DNA of 64,000 bases from Friedmanniella luteola (GCF_900105065.1 NZ_LT629749.1:1736001-1800000), one strand, 5' to 3'. Shown: positions 25,582 through 36,519, counted from the stretch's first letter. Notes: a model not told the origin generated them from the letters alone. Numbers and translations: made by a program.

Positions 25582-28032
25582 TCATGTCCGCGGCGACGCG
25601 ACGGCGGCGATCGGCTGGGCGGAGGGGGCGCCCGAGCCGTCCCGTCGGCCGTCGGCGGGCGGCAGCTCGACCGGGGCCCCGCTGGCCGCCGCGGCCAGGG
25701 CCGGGGCCGGGCCGGCCCAGGCCAGCAGCAGGGTGTCCTCCCCGCGCAGGAAGCGGTGGCAGCGCACGCCGCCGGTGGCGCGGCCCTTGGCCGGGTACTC
25801 GCTGAACGGCGTCACCTTGACCGCGCCCGCGTCGGTGCCCGGGAGGGCCGCCGAGCTGCCCGCCACCGTGACCACCAGCGCGTCGGCGGAGGGGACGGCG
25901 CCGAAGAACACCGCCCGCGCGCCGGCGGCCAGCTTGATGCCGGCCATGCCGCCACCGGCCCGGCCCTGGGGCCGGACCGCCGCGGCCGGGAAGTGCAGCA
26001 GCTGGGCGTCGCTGGAGATGAGCACCAGCTCGACGTCGGGGCTGCGCAGCTCGACCGCGCCGACGACGCGGTCGCCCGGCTCCAGCCGGATCACCTCCCA
26101 GGCGTCCTTGGCCAGCACCTCGGCGTTGACGCGCTTGACCACGCCGCCCGCGGTGCCCAGCGCCAGCCCGGGCGAGTCCGGCGACAGCGTGGTCAGCGCC
26201 AGGGGCTGCTCGTCGGGCTCCAGCGTGACCAGCTCGCTGACGTGCGTGCCGCCCTGCAGGTTGGGGGCGCTGGCCGTCGTCGGGACGGTGGGCAGGTCCA
26301 GGACGTTGACCCGGACGACCCGGCCGGCGCTGGTGACCAGGCCGACGTCGCCCCGGGCCGTGGCGAGGACCGTCGAGGCCACGACGTCGTGGTTGGTGCG
26401 GTCGCCGCCCTCGGGCAGCGGCTCGGCGTCGGCCGTCCGGGCCAGCAGACCCGTGGAGGAGAGCAGGACGCGGCAGGGGTCGTCGGCCACCTCGAGCGGG
26501 GCCGCGGTCGCCGTGGTCGCCACCCCGCTCGCGGCCAGCAGGATGGTCCGGCGGGGCGTGCCGTGCGCCTTGGCGATCGCGGCGAGCTCGTCGCCGACCA
26601 GGGAGCGGAGCCGGTCGGCGTCGTCCAGGATCGCGCTCAGCTCGGCGATCTCCGCGGTCAGGGCGTCCCGCTCGGTCTCCAGCTCGAGGGTGCTGAAGCG
26701 GGTGAGCCGGCGCAGCGGCATCTCGAGGATGTAGTTGGCCTGCAGCTCGCTGAGGTCGAACGCCTCGCGCAGCCGGGCACGGGCCGCGGCGGTGTCGTCG
26801 CTGCCGCGGATGATGGCGATGACGTCGTCGATGTCCAGGATGGCCAGGATGAGGCCCTGGACCAGGTGCAGCCGCTCCTCGGCCTTGCGGCGGGCGAAGG
26901 CGGTGCGGCGGCGGGTGACCTCGTAGCGGTGCTCGAGGAAGACGGTCAGCAGGTCGTGCAGGCTCAGCGTCCGCGGCTGCCCCTCGACCAGCGCCACCGC
27001 GTTGATGGCGAAGTTGTCCTCCATCTTCGTCAGCTTGTAGAGCTGCTCGAGCAGGGCCTCGGGGTTGAAGCCGTTCTTGACCTCGATGACCAGCCGGGTC
27101 CCGTTGGTGGACAGGTCGGTGAGGTCCTTGACGTCGGCGATGCCCTGCAGCTTGCGGGCGGTGACGAGGGTCTTGATCTGCTCGATCACCCGCTCCGGGC
27201 CCACCATGTAGGGCAGCTCGGTGACGACGATGCCCTTGCGGCGCGGGTGCACCTGCTCGATGCGGGCCGTGGCGCGGATGCGGAAGGAGCCCTTGCCCGT
27301 CCGGTAGGCGTCCCGGATCCCGTCGAGGCCGATGATCTTGCCGCCGCTGGGCAGGTCGGGTCCCGGGATGAACCGCATCAGGGCGTCGAGGTCGGCCTCG
27401 GGGTGCCTGATCAGGTGCCGCAGGGCCTGCACGACCTCGACGAGGTTGTGCGGCGCGCAGTTGGTCGCCATCCCGACGGCGATCCCGGAAGCGCCGTTGA
27501 CCAGCAGGTTGGGGAACGCGGCGGGCAGGACGGTCGGCTCGACGTCCTTGCCGTCGTAGTTGGGCTTGAAGTCGACGGTGTCGGAGTCGAGGCCGTCGGT
27601 CATCGCGGCCGCGGCGGTGGCCATCCGGCACTCGGTGTAGCGCATGGCCGCCGGGCCGGAGTCCAGCGAGCCGAAGTTGCCGTGCCCGTCGACCAGCGGC
27701 AGCCGCATCGTCCACGGCTGGGCGGTGCGGACCAGGGCGTCGTAGATCGCGGTGTCGCCGTGCGGGTGGTAGAGACCCATCACCTGGCCGACGACGCGGG
27801 CGCACTTCACGTGGGCGCGGTCGGGCCGCACCCCCATCTCGTTCATCGAGTAGAGGATCCGCCGCTGGACCGGCTTGAGGCCGTCGCGGGCGTCCGGCAG
27901 GGCCCGGGAGTAGATGACCGAGTAGGCGTACTCGAGGAAGCTCGTCTGCATCTCCGAGGACACGTCGACGTCGAGGATGCGCTCGACGAAGTCGTCGTCC
28001 GGCGGCGGCGCGGTCCGGCTGCTACGCGCCAT
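25582..28032 (-). CDS. parC: Topoisomerase IV subunit A (breakage-reunion subunit)
   Basis: An 816-residue subunit. Active-site Tyr132 sits in [10 protein letters not shown], preceded by the quinolone-resistance-determining region [15 protein letters not shown] (91-105), where the position of GyrA Ser83 is Thr94 and the GyrA Asp87 equivalent is Asp98. The C-terminal third is a beta-pinwheel with repeated blades. It cuts and rejoins both DNA strands to decatenate chromosomes with the parE product. Opposite orientation and separation from parE by several genes is also seen in Streptomyces. No Shine-Dalgarno or leaderless pattern is clear at the ATG. Confidence 0.9.
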   Translation of the reverse strand: MARSSRTAPPPDDDFVERILDVDVSSEMQTSFLEYAYSVIYSRALPDARDGLKPVQRRILYSMNEMGVRPDRAHVKCARVVGQVMGLYHPHGDTAIYDALVRTAQPWTMRLPLVDGHGNFGSLDSGPAAMRYTECRMATAAAAMTDGLDSDTVDFKPNYDGKDVEPTVLPAAFPNLLVNGASGIAVGMATNCAPHNLVEVVQALRHLIRHPEADLDALMRFIPGPDLPSGGKIIGLDGIRDAYRTGKGSFRIRATARIEQVHPRRKGIVVTELPYMVGPERVIEQIKTLVTARKLQGIADVKDLTDLSTNGTRLVIEVKNGFNPEALLEQLYKLTKMEDNFAINAVALVEGQPRTLSLHDLLTVFLEHRYEVTRRRTAFARRKAEERLHLVQGLILAILDIDDVIAIIRGSDDTAAARARLREAFDLSELQANYILEMPLRRLTRFSTLELETERDALTAEIAELSAILDDADRLRSLVGDELAAIAKAHGTPRRTILLAASGVATTATAAPLEVADDPCRVLLSSTGLLARTADAEPLPEGGDRTNHDVVASTVLATARGDVGLVTSAGRVVRVNVLDLPTVPTTASAPNLQGGTHVSELVTLEPDEQPLALTTLSPDSPGLALGTAGGVVKRVNAEVLAKDAWEVIRLEPGDRVVGAVELRSPDVELVLISSDAQLLHFPAAAVRPQGRAGGGMAGIKLAAGARAVFFGAVPSADALVVTVAGSSAALPGTDAGAVKVTPFSEYPAKGRATGGVRCHRFLRGEDTLLLAWAGPAPALAAAASGAPVELPPADGRRDGSGAPSAQPIAAVASPRT

Positions 28033-28137
28033 GGTTCGTCCCGTGCTGGTCCACGGGCCGATTCTGCCCGCCGCGGGCGGCTGTCCCGGACACCGCGCAC
28101 ACGGGCGGGACCCGTGTCGGCCCGCCGGCGGGGGCGC

Positions 28138-28143
28138 TAGCGT
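28138..28143 (+). promoter_or_regulatory. -10 element TAGCGT of leaderless promoter
   Basis: TAGCGT is followed by seven bases and the GTG at 28151. There is no ribosome binding site between. Confidence 0.45.
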
Positions 28144-28150
28144 CGCGGGC

Positions 28151-28540
28151 GTGGACGAGACGACGGTGCCCGACGGCCTGCGCTTCGTGGCCGTCTCGCT
28201 GGACTGCGCCGACCCCGAGGAGCTGGCGGAGTTCTACCTCGGCCTGCTGGGCGGGCACCGGCGCTGGACCTCCGCGCGCAGCGTCGGGGTGCAGACCCCG
28301 GGCCTGCTGCTGGTGCCGCAGCGGGTCGAGGGCTACGTGCCGCCCACCTGGCCCGGGTCCCCCCTGGTGCACCTGGACCTCACGGCGGGCGCCGACCTGG
28401 ACGGTCCGGTGCAGCGGGCGCTGGAGCTCGGCGCCGGGCTCGCCGCGGTGCAGCCCGACCCGCGCTGGACGGTGCTGCTGGACCCGGCGGGCCACCCGTT
28501 CTGCATCACGACGCTGGCCCCGGCGCCGGACGCGCCCTGA
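28151..28540 (+). CDS. VOC-family (glyoxalase-like) protein
   Basis: A 129-residue VOC domain of the Glyoxalase_6-like type: FVAVSLDCADPEELAEFYLGLLGG at the start, VHLDLTAGADLDGPVQRALELGA in the middle and DPAGHPFCITTL at the end. The early ADPEELAEFY helix is the family's usual first helix. The ligand is unknown. It is divergent from parC, and the shared gap is 118 bases. Confidence 0.85.
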   Translation: MDETTVPDGLRFVAVSLDCADPEELAEFYLGLLGGHRRWTSARSVGVQTPGLLLVPQRVEGYVPPTWPGSPLVHLDLTAGADLDGPVQRALELGAGLAAVQPDPRWTVLLDPAGHPFCITTLAPAPDAP

Positions 28541-28598
28541 GCCGCGCCCCCGATCCCTGGCCTCGCACCCCCCGATCCCGGGGCTCGCACCCCCGACC

Positions 28599-28659
28599 CC
28601 TGAGCCTGTCGAAGGGCCTTCGACAGGCTCAGGCAGCGGGGGTCTTCGACGGGCTCAGG
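28599..28659. repeat. REP-like palindromic repeat
   Basis: Two 17-base arms, CCTGAGCCTGTCGAAGG and its exact complement, form a perfect palindrome at 28599-28633 around one base. A third copy of the half-site (TCTTCGACGGGCTCAGG) follows at 28643-28659. The same core recurs at 30496, 43892, 48525 and 55140. It lies between convergent genes and may act as a terminator. Confidence 0.85.
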
Positions 28660-28674
28660 CCACGACGACCGCGG

Positions 28675-30384
28675 TCACCAGTCGTAGTCCGAGTCCCGGA
28701 ACTCGCCGGGGGAGCGCCCGTCGCGGGCCTCCTCGGCCTCGCGCAGCTCGACGCGGCGGATCTTGCCGCTGATGGTCTTGGGCAGGTCGCTGAACTCCAG
28801 CCGCCGGACCCGCTTGTAGGGCGCCAGGTGCGCGCGGGCGTGGGCGAGGATCGAGCGGGCGGTGTCGGCGTCGGGCGCGTGGCCGGCGGCGAGGATGACG
28901 AAGGCCTTCGGGACGGCCAGCCGGATGTCGTCCGGCGCGGCGACGACGGCCGCCTCGGCGACGGCGGGGTGCTCGATCAGCACCGACTCCAGCTCGAAGG
29001 GGCTGATCTTGTAGTCGCTGGACTTGAACACGTCGTCGGCCCGGCCCACGTAGGTGAGGTAGCCGTCCTCGTCCCGGCTGACGACGTCGCCGGTGTGGTA
29101 GACGCCGCGGGTGAAGGACTCCTCGTTGAGCTCGTCGTCGAAGGTGTCCGCCGTGCGCTTGTAGCCCTTCATCAGCGCGACCGGCCGGGGGTCGAGGCGC
29201 AGGCACAGCTCGCCCTCGCGGGCGCTGACGTCGCCCGTGGCCGGGTCGAGCAGGACGACGTCGTAACCCGGCAGCGGGCGGCCCATCGAGCCGGTCTTGA
29301 CCGCCGCGCCGGGCGGGTTGCCGACCTGCGCGGTGGTCTCGGTCTGGCCGTAGCCGTCGCGGACGGTCAGCCCCCAGGCGTCCCGGACCCGCTCGATGAT
29401 CTCGGGGTTGAGCGGCTCGCCCGCGCTGAGCAGCTCGCGCAGCGTGGTCCGGGTGGCGGCGAGGTCGGTCTGCACGAGCATCCGCCAGACGGTCGGCGGC
29501 GCGCAGAACGTCGTCACCTGGCAGCGGACCAGGACCTCCAGCAGCGCCCGCGGGTCGAACCGCGCGTAGTTGTGCACCAGCACGGTCGCGCCCGCCAGCC
29601 ACGGGGTGAAGAAGTTGCTCCAGGCGTGCTTGCCCCAGCCCGGGGAGGAGATGTTGAGGTGCACGTCGCCGGGCTTGAGGCCCATCCAGTACAGGGTCGA
29701 GAGGTGCCCGATCGGGTAGGACGTCTGGCTGTGCTCCACCAGCTTCGGCAGCGCCGTCGTGCCGGAGGTGAAGTAGAGCAGCACGGGGTCGTCGCCCTTG
29801 CTGATGCCGGGCAGGTGCCGGTCGGCGTGCCGGAAGTCCTCGACGCGGCGGTAGTCCAACCAGCCGTCGGGCACGGTGTCGCCGCCGACGACGAGCCGGC
29901 CCAGCGGCAGGTCGAGGTCGGCGAACTTGTCGACGTCGCGGTGGTCGGCCACCAGCATCCGGGCGTCGCCGCGGCTGACCCGGTCGGCCAGGTCGGCGGC
30001 CGAGAGCTGCGGGGTGGCGGGGATGACGACAGCGCCCAGCCGGATCGCGCCCAGCATCACCTCCCAGAGCGGGACGACGTTGCCCAGCACGACGAGCAGC
30101 CGGTCGCCGCGCCGGAGGCCGAGGTGGTGCAGGTACTGCGCGACGGCGACGGAGCGGTCGGCGAGGTCGCGGAAGGTCAGCCGTGTCTCGCTGCCGTCCT
30201 CCTCCAGGACCCACAGCGCGAGGCCGTCCGGGTTCTCCTCGGCGAGGCCGTCGAACCACTCGGTGGCGAAGTTGAACAACGGGAGCTCGGGCCAGCTGAA
30301 GCCCGCGTGGGCGACGTCGTAGTCGTCCCGGTGCTTCACCAGGAAGTCGCGGGCCGCTCGGAGGTGACGGTTCAGCGACGGCAT
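28675..30384 (-). CDS. Acyl-CoA synthetase (AMP-forming, medium-chain type)
   Basis: A 569-residue ANL-superfamily enzyme. It has the A3/P-loop LLYFTSGTTALPK, the A5 motif DGYGQTETT, the A7 YHTGD and the A8 hinge GRADDVFKSSDYKISPFELES with the late KTISGKIRRVELR lysine. It activates a carboxylic acid to an adenylate and then to the CoA thioester. HAWSNFFTPW and the length fit medium-chain or benzoate-type ligases. Minus-strand TAACGT lies seven bases before the ATG, so it may be leaderless. It follows glpD on the same strand, separated by 126 bases with a REP repeat. Confidence 0.85.
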   Translation of the reverse strand: MPSLNRHLRAARDFLVKHRDDYDVAHAGFSWPELPLFNFATEWFDGLAEENPDGLALWVLEEDGSETRLTFRDLADRSVAVAQYLHHLGLRRGDRLLVVLGNVVPLWEVMLGAIRLGAVVIPATPQLSAADLADRVSRGDARMLVADHRDVDKFADLDLPLGRLVVGGDTVPDGWLDYRRVEDFRHADRHLPGISKGDDPVLLYFTSGTTALPKLVEHSQTSYPIGHLSTLYWMGLKPGDVHLNISSPGWGKHAWSNFFTPWLAGATVLVHNYARFDPRALLEVLVRCQVTTFCAPPTVWRMLVQTDLAATRTTLRELLSAGEPLNPEIIERVRDAWGLTVRDGYGQTETTAQVGNPPGAAVKTGSMGRPLPGYDVVLLDPATGDVSAREGELCLRLDPRPVALMKGYKRTADTFDDELNEESFTRGVYHTGDVVSRDEDGYLTYVGRADDVFKSSDYKISPFELESVLIEHPAVAEAAVVAAPDDIRLAVPKAFVILAAGHAPDADTARSILAHARAHLAPYKRVRRLEFSDLPKTISGKIRRVELREAEEARDGRSPGEFRDSDYDW

Positions 30385-30495
30385 GGTCGTGACGTTACCG
30401 CCCAGCAGCCCCACTGGTCCGCTCGGGCCGTCCTCGCCCGCCGACCGCAAGTCGTGAACGATGTCGGGGCGGACGACCAGTTGGTTCACGGCTCG

Positions 30496-30518
30496 GGCCC
30501 TTCGACGGGCTCAGGGCC
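30496..30518. repeat. REP-like half-palindrome overlapping the glpD stop
   Basis: GGCCCTTCGACGGGCTCAGGG carries the same core as the repeat at 28599. The TCA at 30511-30513 inside it is the stop codon of glpD on the minus strand, so the repeat supplies the end of that gene. Confidence 0.7.
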
Positions 30519-32220
30519 GGGGCAGCCGGACGTCGGGCGCACCGAGCCGGGCGGCGTCGGCGGCGAGGTCGTCGGGCTGGGACTGCGACTCCCGCTCGGC
30601 CAGGACGCGGAGCCGGTAGTGCTCCACCTCGCGGTCGACGTCGGCCGGGCTCCAGCCGAGCACCGGCGCCACCAGGGCGGCGACCGCGGGCGCGGCGGAC
30701 AGGCCGCGGTCCCACGTCTCGATGGAGATCCGGGTCCGCCGGGCCAGCAGGTCGTCGAGGTGGAGCGCCCCCTCGTGGGACGCCGCGTAGACGATCTCGA
30801 CCTGCAGGTAGTCGGGCGCCCCGGCGAGCGGCTGGAGCAGCTCGGGCCGGCCCTCGGCCACCCCGAGCAGCTCCGGCAGCAGCGAGCCGTACCGCTTGAG
30901 CAGGTGCTCGACGACCGGCTGCCGGAGCCCCGTCTGCTCGGCCAGCAGCGCCCGGGCGTTCCACAGCCCGTGGTAGCCGTCGGCGCCCACCAGCGGGACC
31001 TCCTCGGTGCACGAGGCGGGCACCCGCTGCGGCAGCTCGCGGACCGCGGCGTCGACGGCGTCGGCCGCCATCACCCGGTAGGTCGTGTACTTGCCGCCGG
31101 CGATCATGATCAGGCCGCGGACGGGGGAGGCGACGGCGTGCTCGCGGGACAGCGTGGACGTCGAGTCCGACTCCCCGGCCAGCAGCGGTCGCAGCCCGGC
31201 GTAGACGCCGACCACGTCGTCGCGGGTCAGCGGGTCGGCGAGCAGGCGGTTGGCGTGCCCGAGCAGGTAGTCGATGTCGGCCTGGCTGGCCGCCGGGTGG
31301 GCGCGGTCCAGCTGCCAGTCGGTGTCGGTGGTGCCGACGATCCAGTGCGCCCCCCACGGCACGATGAACAGCAGGCTCTTCTCGGTCCGGGTGATCAGCC
31401 CGGTGCGGGCGTTGATCCGGTTCCGCGGCACCACGAGGTGGACGCCCTTCGACGCCCGCACGGTGAACGGCGCCCGGCCGCCGAGCATCTCGTTCAGCTC
31501 CGCGATCCACACCCCGGTGGCGTTGATCGTCTGCTTCGCCCGGACCTCGAGCTCGCGACCGGACTCGAGGTCGCGGACCCGGACCCCCGCGACCCGGTCG
31601 TCCTCGCGGAGGAAGCCGACCACCCGGGTGCTGGTCGCGACGGCCGCCCCGTACTGGGCGGCCGTCCGGGCCAGCATCATGGTGTGCCGGGCGTCGTCGA
31701 CCTGGCCCTCGTAGAACTCGATGGAGCCGACGAGCGCGTCCCGGCTGGCGGACGGGAACAGCTCGAGGGTCTTCTTCCGGCCGTGGTGGCGCAGGTGGTG
31801 CGGCACGCCGCGGCCGGCGCCCATCACGTCGTAGACGCCGATGCCGAGGCCCGCGTAGAGGCGGTCGAGACCGCGCCGGCGCAGCGGGTAGATGAAGGGC
31901 ACCGGGTGCGCGAGGTGCGGGCTGATCCGGTTGAGGGCCAGCGAGCGCTCCTTGAGCGCCTCGAAGACCAGCGCGAAGTCCAGCTGCTCGAGGTAGCGCA
32001 ACCCCCCGTGGAACAGCTTGGTGGAGCGGCTGGAGGTCCCGGCGGCGAAGTCGCGGGCCTCGACCAGCCCCACCCGCAGGCCGCGGGTGACGGCGTCCAG
32101 CGCAGCGCCCGCCCCGGTGACGCCGGCCCCGATCACGAGCACGTCCAGCTCCTCACCCGCCAGCCGGTCGAGAGCCGCGGCACGGGCGGACGGGCTGAGG
32201 GGGGCGGTGGTGGACAGCAC
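30511..32220 (-). CDS. glpD: Glycerol-3-phosphate dehydrogenase, FAD-dependent
   Basis: A 569-residue membrane-associated flavoenzyme that oxidises glycerol-3-phosphate to dihydroxyacetone phosphate. The FAD site VLVIGAGVTGAGAALDAVTRGLRV opens the protein, GTSSRSTKLFHGGLRYLEQ follows near residue 62-80 as in GlpD proteins, and GLIMIAGGKYTTYR is present near 370. The C-terminal DAO_C domain runs from about 400. It lies 53 bases downstream of glpK and the two form an obvious glycerol-use operon. A REP repeat overlaps its stop codon. Confidence 0.9.
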   Translation of the reverse strand: MLSTTAPLSPSARAAALDRLAGEELDVLVIGAGVTGAGAALDAVTRGLRVGLVEARDFAAGTSSRSTKLFHGGLRYLEQLDFALVFEALKERSLALNRISPHLAHPVPFIYPLRRRGLDRLYAGLGIGVYDVMGAGRGVPHHLRHHGRKKTLELFPSASRDALVGSIEFYEGQVDDARHTMMLARTAAQYGAAVATSTRVVGFLREDDRVAGVRVRDLESGRELEVRAKQTINATGVWIAELNEMLGGRAPFTVRASKGVHLVVPRNRINARTGLITRTEKSLLFIVPWGAHWIVGTTDTDWQLDRAHPAASQADIDYLLGHANRLLADPLTRDDVVGVYAGLRPLLAGESDSTSTLSREHAVASPVRGLIMIAGGKYTTYRVMAADAVDAAVRELPQRVPASCTEEVPLVGADGYHGLWNARALLAEQTGLRQPVVEHLLKRYGSLLPELLGVAEGRPELLQPLAGAPDYLQVEIVYAASHEGALHLDDLLARRTRISIETWDRGLSAAPAVAALVAPVLGWSPADVDREVEHYRLRVLAERESQSQPDDLAADAARLGAPDVRLPRP

Positions 32221-32273
32221 GGGAGGACCTCTCGGACGGGTGCGCGACGACGGGGGAGGGGGCCGGGGCCGAT

Positions 32274-33788
32274 CTACACGTCGACCCAGTCCAGTGTGCG
32301 CTCCACGGCCTTCCGCCAGCCGACGTGGCCGGCCCGGCGCTGCTCGTCGTCGATCGTCGGGCTCCAGCGCCGGTCCTCGTGCCAGTTCTCCCGGAGCTCG
32401 TCGGGCGAGGCCCAGAAGCCGACGGCCAGCCCGGCGGCGTAGGCGGCGCCCAGCGCGGTCGTCTCCGCGACCACCGGCCGGCTGACGTCGACGCCCAGCG
32501 TGTCGGCCTGGATCTGCATGCAGAGGTCGTTCGCCGTCACCCCGCCGTCGACCTTCAGCACCTCCAGGTGCACCCCGGAGTCCTTCTCCATGGCCGCGAC
32601 GACGTCGCAGGACTGGTAGCAGATGGCCTCCAGGGTGGCCCGGGCGATGTGCGCGCTGGTGTGGAACCGGGAGAGCCCGACGATCGCGCCCCGGGCGTCG
32701 GAGCGCCAGTACGGGGCGAACAGCCCCGAGAAGGCGGGCACGAAGTAGCAGCCGGCGGCGTCGGTGACCTGGCGGGCCAGCACCTCGGAGTCCTCGGCCC
32801 CACGGATGACGCCCAGCTGGTCACGCAGCCACTGCACCGCCGAGCCGGTGACGGCGATCGAGCCCTCCAGCGCGTAGACGGGCTTCGCGTCGCCGAACTG
32901 GTAGCAGACGGTGGTCAGCAGGCCGTTCCGCGACCGGGTGAGCTCCTCGCCGGTGTTGAGCAGCAGGAAGTTGCCCGTGCCGTAGGTGTTCTTCGCCTCC
33001 CCGGCCGCCAGGCAGACCTGCCCGACCATCGCCGCCTGCTGGTCGCCGAGCACCCCGCCGATCACGACCTCCCCGCCGAACGGCCCGTCGGCGCGGGTGG
33101 CGCCGTACGCGTCGGCGGAGGAGGAGGGCCGGATCCGCGGCAGCACGGCCCGCGGCACGTCGAAGAAGCCGAGCAGCTCGTCGTCCCAGTCGAGGGTCTC
33201 GAGGTCCATCAGCATCGTCCGGCTGGCGTTGGTGACGTCGGTGACGTGCCGGCCGCCGTCGGGGCCGCCGGTCAGGTTCCACAGCAGCCAGCTGTCGGTG
33301 GTGCCAGCCAGCGCGCGGCCGGCCTCGGCCGCCTCCCGCAGCCCTTCGACGTGCTCCAGCAGCCACTGCAGCTTGCCGCCGGCGAAGTAGGTGGCGGGCG
33401 GCAGGCCCGCGCGGTGCCGGATGACGTCGCCCCGGCCGTCGCGGTCGAGGGCGGCGGCGATGTGGTCGGTCCGGGTGTCCTGCCAGACGATGGCGTTGCT
33501 CAGCGGCTCACCGGTCCGCGCGTCCCAGACCACCGTCGTCTCCCGCTGGTTCGCCAGCCCGACCGCGGCGAGGTCGTCGGCCCCCAGGCCGCAGGTGCGC
33601 AGCGCGTCGGACACCACCTGCTGGGTGTTGGCCCAGATCTCCGCCGCGTCGTGCTCCACCCGGCCTGGGGCCGGCATGATCTGCCGGTGCTCGGTCTGGG
33701 CCCGGCCGACCTCGCGGCCGTCGTGGCCGAACACCATGCACCGCGTGCTGGTCGTGCCGTGGTCGATTGCTGCGACGAAGTCGGCCAT
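32274..33788 (-). CDS. glpK: Glycerol kinase
   Basis: A 504-residue FGGY-family kinase that phosphorylates glycerol with ATP in the cytoplasm. [15 protein letters not shown] is the phosphate-1 loop at the N-terminus, [13 protein letters not shown] holds the catalytic-region Arg-Glu pair, and [10 protein letters not shown] and [18 protein letters not shown] are the later FGGY signatures. Its ATG follows TAGGGT by seven bases on the minus strand. It begins a glpK-glpD operon and its promoter is back to back with the Pat gene. Confidence 0.95.
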   Translation of the reverse strand: MADFVAAIDHGTTSTRCMVFGHDGREVGRAQTEHRQIMPAPGRVEHDAAEIWANTQQVVSDALRTCGLGADDLAAVGLANQRETTVVWDARTGEPLSNAIVWQDTRTDHIAAALDRDGRGDVIRHRAGLPPATYFAGGKLQWLLEHVEGLREAAEAGRALAGTTDSWLLWNLTGGPDGGRHVTDVTNASRTMLMDLETLDWDDELLGFFDVPRAVLPRIRPSSSADAYGATRADGPFGGEVVIGGVLGDQQAAMVGQVCLAAGEAKNTYGTGNFLLLNTGEELTRSRNGLLTTVCYQFGDAKPVYALEGSIAVTGSAVQWLRDQLGVIRGAEDSEVLARQVTDAAGCYFVPAFSGLFAPYWRSDARGAIVGLSRFHTSAHIARATLEAICYQSCDVVAAMEKDSGVHLEVLKVDGGVTANDLCMQIQADTLGVDVSRPVVAETTALGAAYAAGLAVGFWASPDELRENWHEDRRWSPTIDDEQRRAGHVGWRKAVERTLDWVDV

Positions 33789-33795
33789 GGTGCCG

Positions 33796-33870
33796 ACCCT
33801 AGAGCCCGGGCGCGTCCCGCGGTCGCGTTGGCAGACGAGCCGTGGCGACCGGGACGCCGTTGCGTAGGCT
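33796..33870. promoter_or_regulatory. Back-to-back leaderless promoters of glpK and the Pat gene
   Basis: Minus-strand TAGGGT (33796-33801) precedes glpK ATG 33788 by seven bases, and plus-strand TAGGCT (33865-33870) precedes GTG 33877 by six bases. The two -10 elements face away from each other in an 88-base gap. Confidence 0.5.
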
Positions 33871-33876
33871 GTCGCC

Positions 33877-36519
33877 GTGTCCGTGAGCCAGGTCGACCTC
33901 CCCCCGGGCTACCCCCGGGAGTGGGAGGCCGACGTGGTGCTGACCGACGGCGGGGTGGCCCGGCTGCGGCCGATCAGGCCGTCGGACGCGCAGAAGCTGG
34001 TGGCGTTCTACGAGCGGGTCTCGCCCGAGTCGAAGTACCTGCGCTTCTTCGCCCCCTACCCCCGGCTGAGCTCGCGCGACGTCAAGCGGTTCACCGAGGT
34101 CGACTACGTCGACCGCGTCGCCTTCATCCTCACCGTGGGCGACGAGATGATCGGCGTCGGCCGCTTCGACCGCACCGAGGACGACCGGGCCGAGGTCGCC
34201 TTCCTCGTCGAGGACGCCCACCAGGGCCGGGGGATCGCCCAGCTGCTGCTGGAGCACCTGGCCGAGGCGGCCCGCGAGCGCGGGATCACCGGCTTCGTCG
34301 CCGAGGTGCTGCCGGAGAACCGGCGGATGGCCCAGGTGTTCGCCGACGCCGGCTACCGGGTGTCCAAGGGCATCGAGGACGGGGTGCTGTCGGTCGAGTT
34401 CCCGATCCTGCCGACCGACACCTCGGTCGGGGTGATGGAGCGCCGCGAGCACCGCGCGGAGAGCGCGTCGGTGCACCGGCTGCTGCACCCGGAGCGGGTG
34501 GTGGTGCACGGTCCCGGCCGCCGGGTGGCCGGCCTGGTCAACGCCATGCTCTGCGGCGGCTTCCGCGGCGAGGTGGTGGCCGTCAGCTCCGACGGCGTGC
34601 CGGTCCCGGGCGTGCCCACCGCGACCTCGGTGGCGATGGTGCCGGGCCGCCTGGACCTCGCGGTGCTGGCCGTGCCGACGACCGAGCTGGGCGGGGTGGT
34701 GATCGACGCCGCGCACAAGGGCGCGCACGGCATCGTGGTGCTCACCGGCACCGACGACCGCCCCGGCGACAACCGGACCGTGGTCAACCTGGCCCGCGCG
34801 TACGGCATCCGCGCGCTGGGCCCGGACGCGCTGGGCCTGATCAACACCTGGCCCCTGGTGGAGCTGAACGCGACCCCGGGCCCGATGCCGCGCACCGGCG
34901 GGGTGGGGCTGTTCTGCCAGTCCGCCGCCGTCGGCGTCGCGCTGCTGAACCACGCCGTCCGCCAGGACCTGGGGCTGTCCTCCTTCATCAGCACCGGCGA
35001 CTACGCCGACGTCACCGGCAACGACGTTATGCAGTACTGGGAGGACGACGACAACACGCGGGTGTGCCTGCTGGCCCTGGACTCCATCGGCAACCCGCGC
35101 AAGTTCAGCCGGATCACCCGGCGGCTCACCCGGCGCAAGCCGGTCGTCGTCCTCGAACCCGGGCGCACCAGCCGCTCCTGGCACGCGGGGGTCCGCGGCG
35201 GCCTGGGCCACGCGCCCGACGAGGCGGTCGACGCCCTGTTCCGCCAGGCCGGCGTCATGGTCGTGCACCGGCGCGGCGCGATGTTCGACATCGCCAAGAT
35301 CGCTGCCCGCCAACCCTTGCCGCGCGGCCAGCGGGTCCGGCTGGTCACCAACTCCGCCACGCTCGCCGCGCAGATGGAGCACACCATCGGCGCCGTCGGG
35401 CTGCTGCACGAGGAGTCGGTGCTGCTCCGGTCCTCCGCGAGCCCGCAGGACTACGTCGACGCCACGCTGGCCGCGCTGGCCGACCCGCGCACCAACTCGG
35501 TGGTCTGCGCCGCCGTCAACGTCTACGAGGAGGGCACGGAGGACGTCATCACCGCCCTCGACCAGATCGCCGGCGAGGGCGACAAGCCGCTGGTCGGGGT
35601 GTTCCTCGACTTCCACCCGCCGATGGTCAAGGAGAACGACGTCGACCTGCCGGGTGAGCTGCCCCGCTTCGACGCGCCCGTCGACGCCATCCACGCGCTG
35701 TCCACCCTGACCGCCTACGCCCACTGGCGCGAGCGCGACCCCGGCGCGGTGCCGCTGCTCGAGGTCGACACCTCCCGCGCCAAGCGGGTGGTCAACCGCG
35801 CGCTGTCCGGGCACCCCGAGGGCCGGCTGCTCAACGGCGCCGAGACCACCGAGCTGCTGCAGGCCTACGGCATCACGATGGTGCCCCGCTTCGTCGTGTC
35901 CAGCCTCGAGGAGGCGGTCGCCGTCGCCGAGCAGCTGGGCTGGAACGTCGTGCTCAAGGGGACGGCCGCCTCGGTCCGGAGCCGACCCGACCAGGCCGGG
36001 GTGCAGCGGAACCTGATGTCGGCCGAGGAGATGGTGCACGCCTGGGCGCAGCTGGAGGACCTGACCCGGGCGCTCGGCCTGGGCGGGGACGTGGGCAGCG
36101 TCGCCACCCCGGTGGTGCAGGCGATGGCGCCGCCGGGGGTGGCGCTGGTGGTGACCAGCCGCGAGGACGCGGCGTTCGGGCCGATCATCTCCCTCGGGCT
36201 CGAGGGCATCCCGACCGAGCTGCTGGGCGACACCGTCTACCGGGTGCCGCCGCTCACCACGGTGGACGCCGCGGCGATGGTCCGCGACCTGCGGGCCGCC
36301 CCGACGCTGTTCGGCCGGCACGGCAGTCCCGGCGTCCACATCGCCGGCATCGAGGACCTGCTGCACCGGGTGGCCCAGCTGGCCGACGACCTGCCCCAGC
36401 TGGCCTCGGTCGAGCTCAGCCCCTGCATCGCGTCGCGGGACGGGATGGCGGTGCTGGGGGCGCGCATCTTCACCGCGCCCACCGACGACCGCCGGGACCC
36501 GCTGGCCCGCACGCTGTGA
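33877..36519 (+). CDS. Pat-like protein: GNAT domain fused to an NDP-forming acyl-CoA synthetase-like domain
   Basis: An 880-residue fusion. Residues ~20-175 are a GNAT acetyltransferase domain with [22 protein letters not shown] for acetyl-CoA binding. The remainder resembles the ADP-forming acyl-CoA synthetase: CoA-binding (~200-315), succinyl-CoA-synthetase-like (~320-610) and ATP-grasp (~660-880). The SHTGA-type catalytic histidine motif is not visible ([11 protein letters not shown] is found there), which suggests a regulatory or inactive domain. GNAT-first order is the actinobacterial version of protein lysine acetyltransferases that acetylate acyl-CoA synthetases. The only such synthetase in view is at 28675. 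Confidence 0.85.
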   Translation: MSVSQVDLPPGYPREWEADVVLTDGGVARLRPIRPSDAQKLVAFYERVSPESKYLRFFAPYPRLSSRDVKRFTEVDYVDRVAFILTVGDEMIGVGRFDRTEDDRAEVAFLVEDAHQGRGIAQLLLEHLAEAARERGITGFVAEVLPENRRMAQVFADAGYRVSKGIEDGVLSVEFPILPTDTSVGVMERREHRAESASVHRLLHPERVVVHGPGRRVAGLVNAMLCGGFRGEVVAVSSDGVPVPGVPTATSVAMVPGRLDLAVLAVPTTELGGVVIDAAHKGAHGIVVLTGTDDRPGDNRTVVNLARAYGIRALGPDALGLINTWPLVELNATPGPMPRTGGVGLFCQSAAVGVALLNHAVRQDLGLSSFISTGDYADVTGNDVMQYWEDDDNTRVCLLALDSIGNPRKFSRITRRLTRRKPVVVLEPGRTSRSWHAGVRGGLGHAPDEAVDALFRQAGVMVVHRRGAMFDIAKIAARQPLPRGQRVRLVTNSATLAAQMEHTIGAVGLLHEESVLLRSSASPQDYVDATLAALADPRTNSVVCAAVNVYEEGTEDVITALDQIAGEGDKPLVGVFLDFHPPMVKENDVDLPGELPRFDAPVDAIHALSTLTAYAHWRERDPGAVPLLEVDTSRAKRVVNRALSGHPEGRLLNGAETTELLQAYGITMVPRFVVSSLEEAVAVAEQLGWNVVLKGTAASVRSRPDQAGVQRNLMSAEEMVHAWAQLEDLTRALGLGGDVGSVATPVVQAMAPPGVALVVTSREDAAFGPIISLGLEGIPTELLGDTVYRVPPLTTVDAAAMVRDLRAAPTLFGRHGSPGVHIAGIEDLLHRVAQLADDLPQLASVELSPCIASRDGMAVLGARIFTAPTDDRRDPLARTL

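Noticed and set aside
28828-32442. A 1204-codon plus-strand open frame across acyl-CoA synthetase, glpD and the start of glpK
   Set aside because: It is antisense to three clear enzymes, has low-complexity composition and no recognisable domain, so it is a shadow of GC-rich codon use.
32325-35657. An 1110-codon plus-strand open frame overlapping glpK and the Pat-like gene
   Set aside because: It is in a different frame from the real Pat gene and antisense to glpK. It has no motif, and its composition is a shadow of GC-rich codons.
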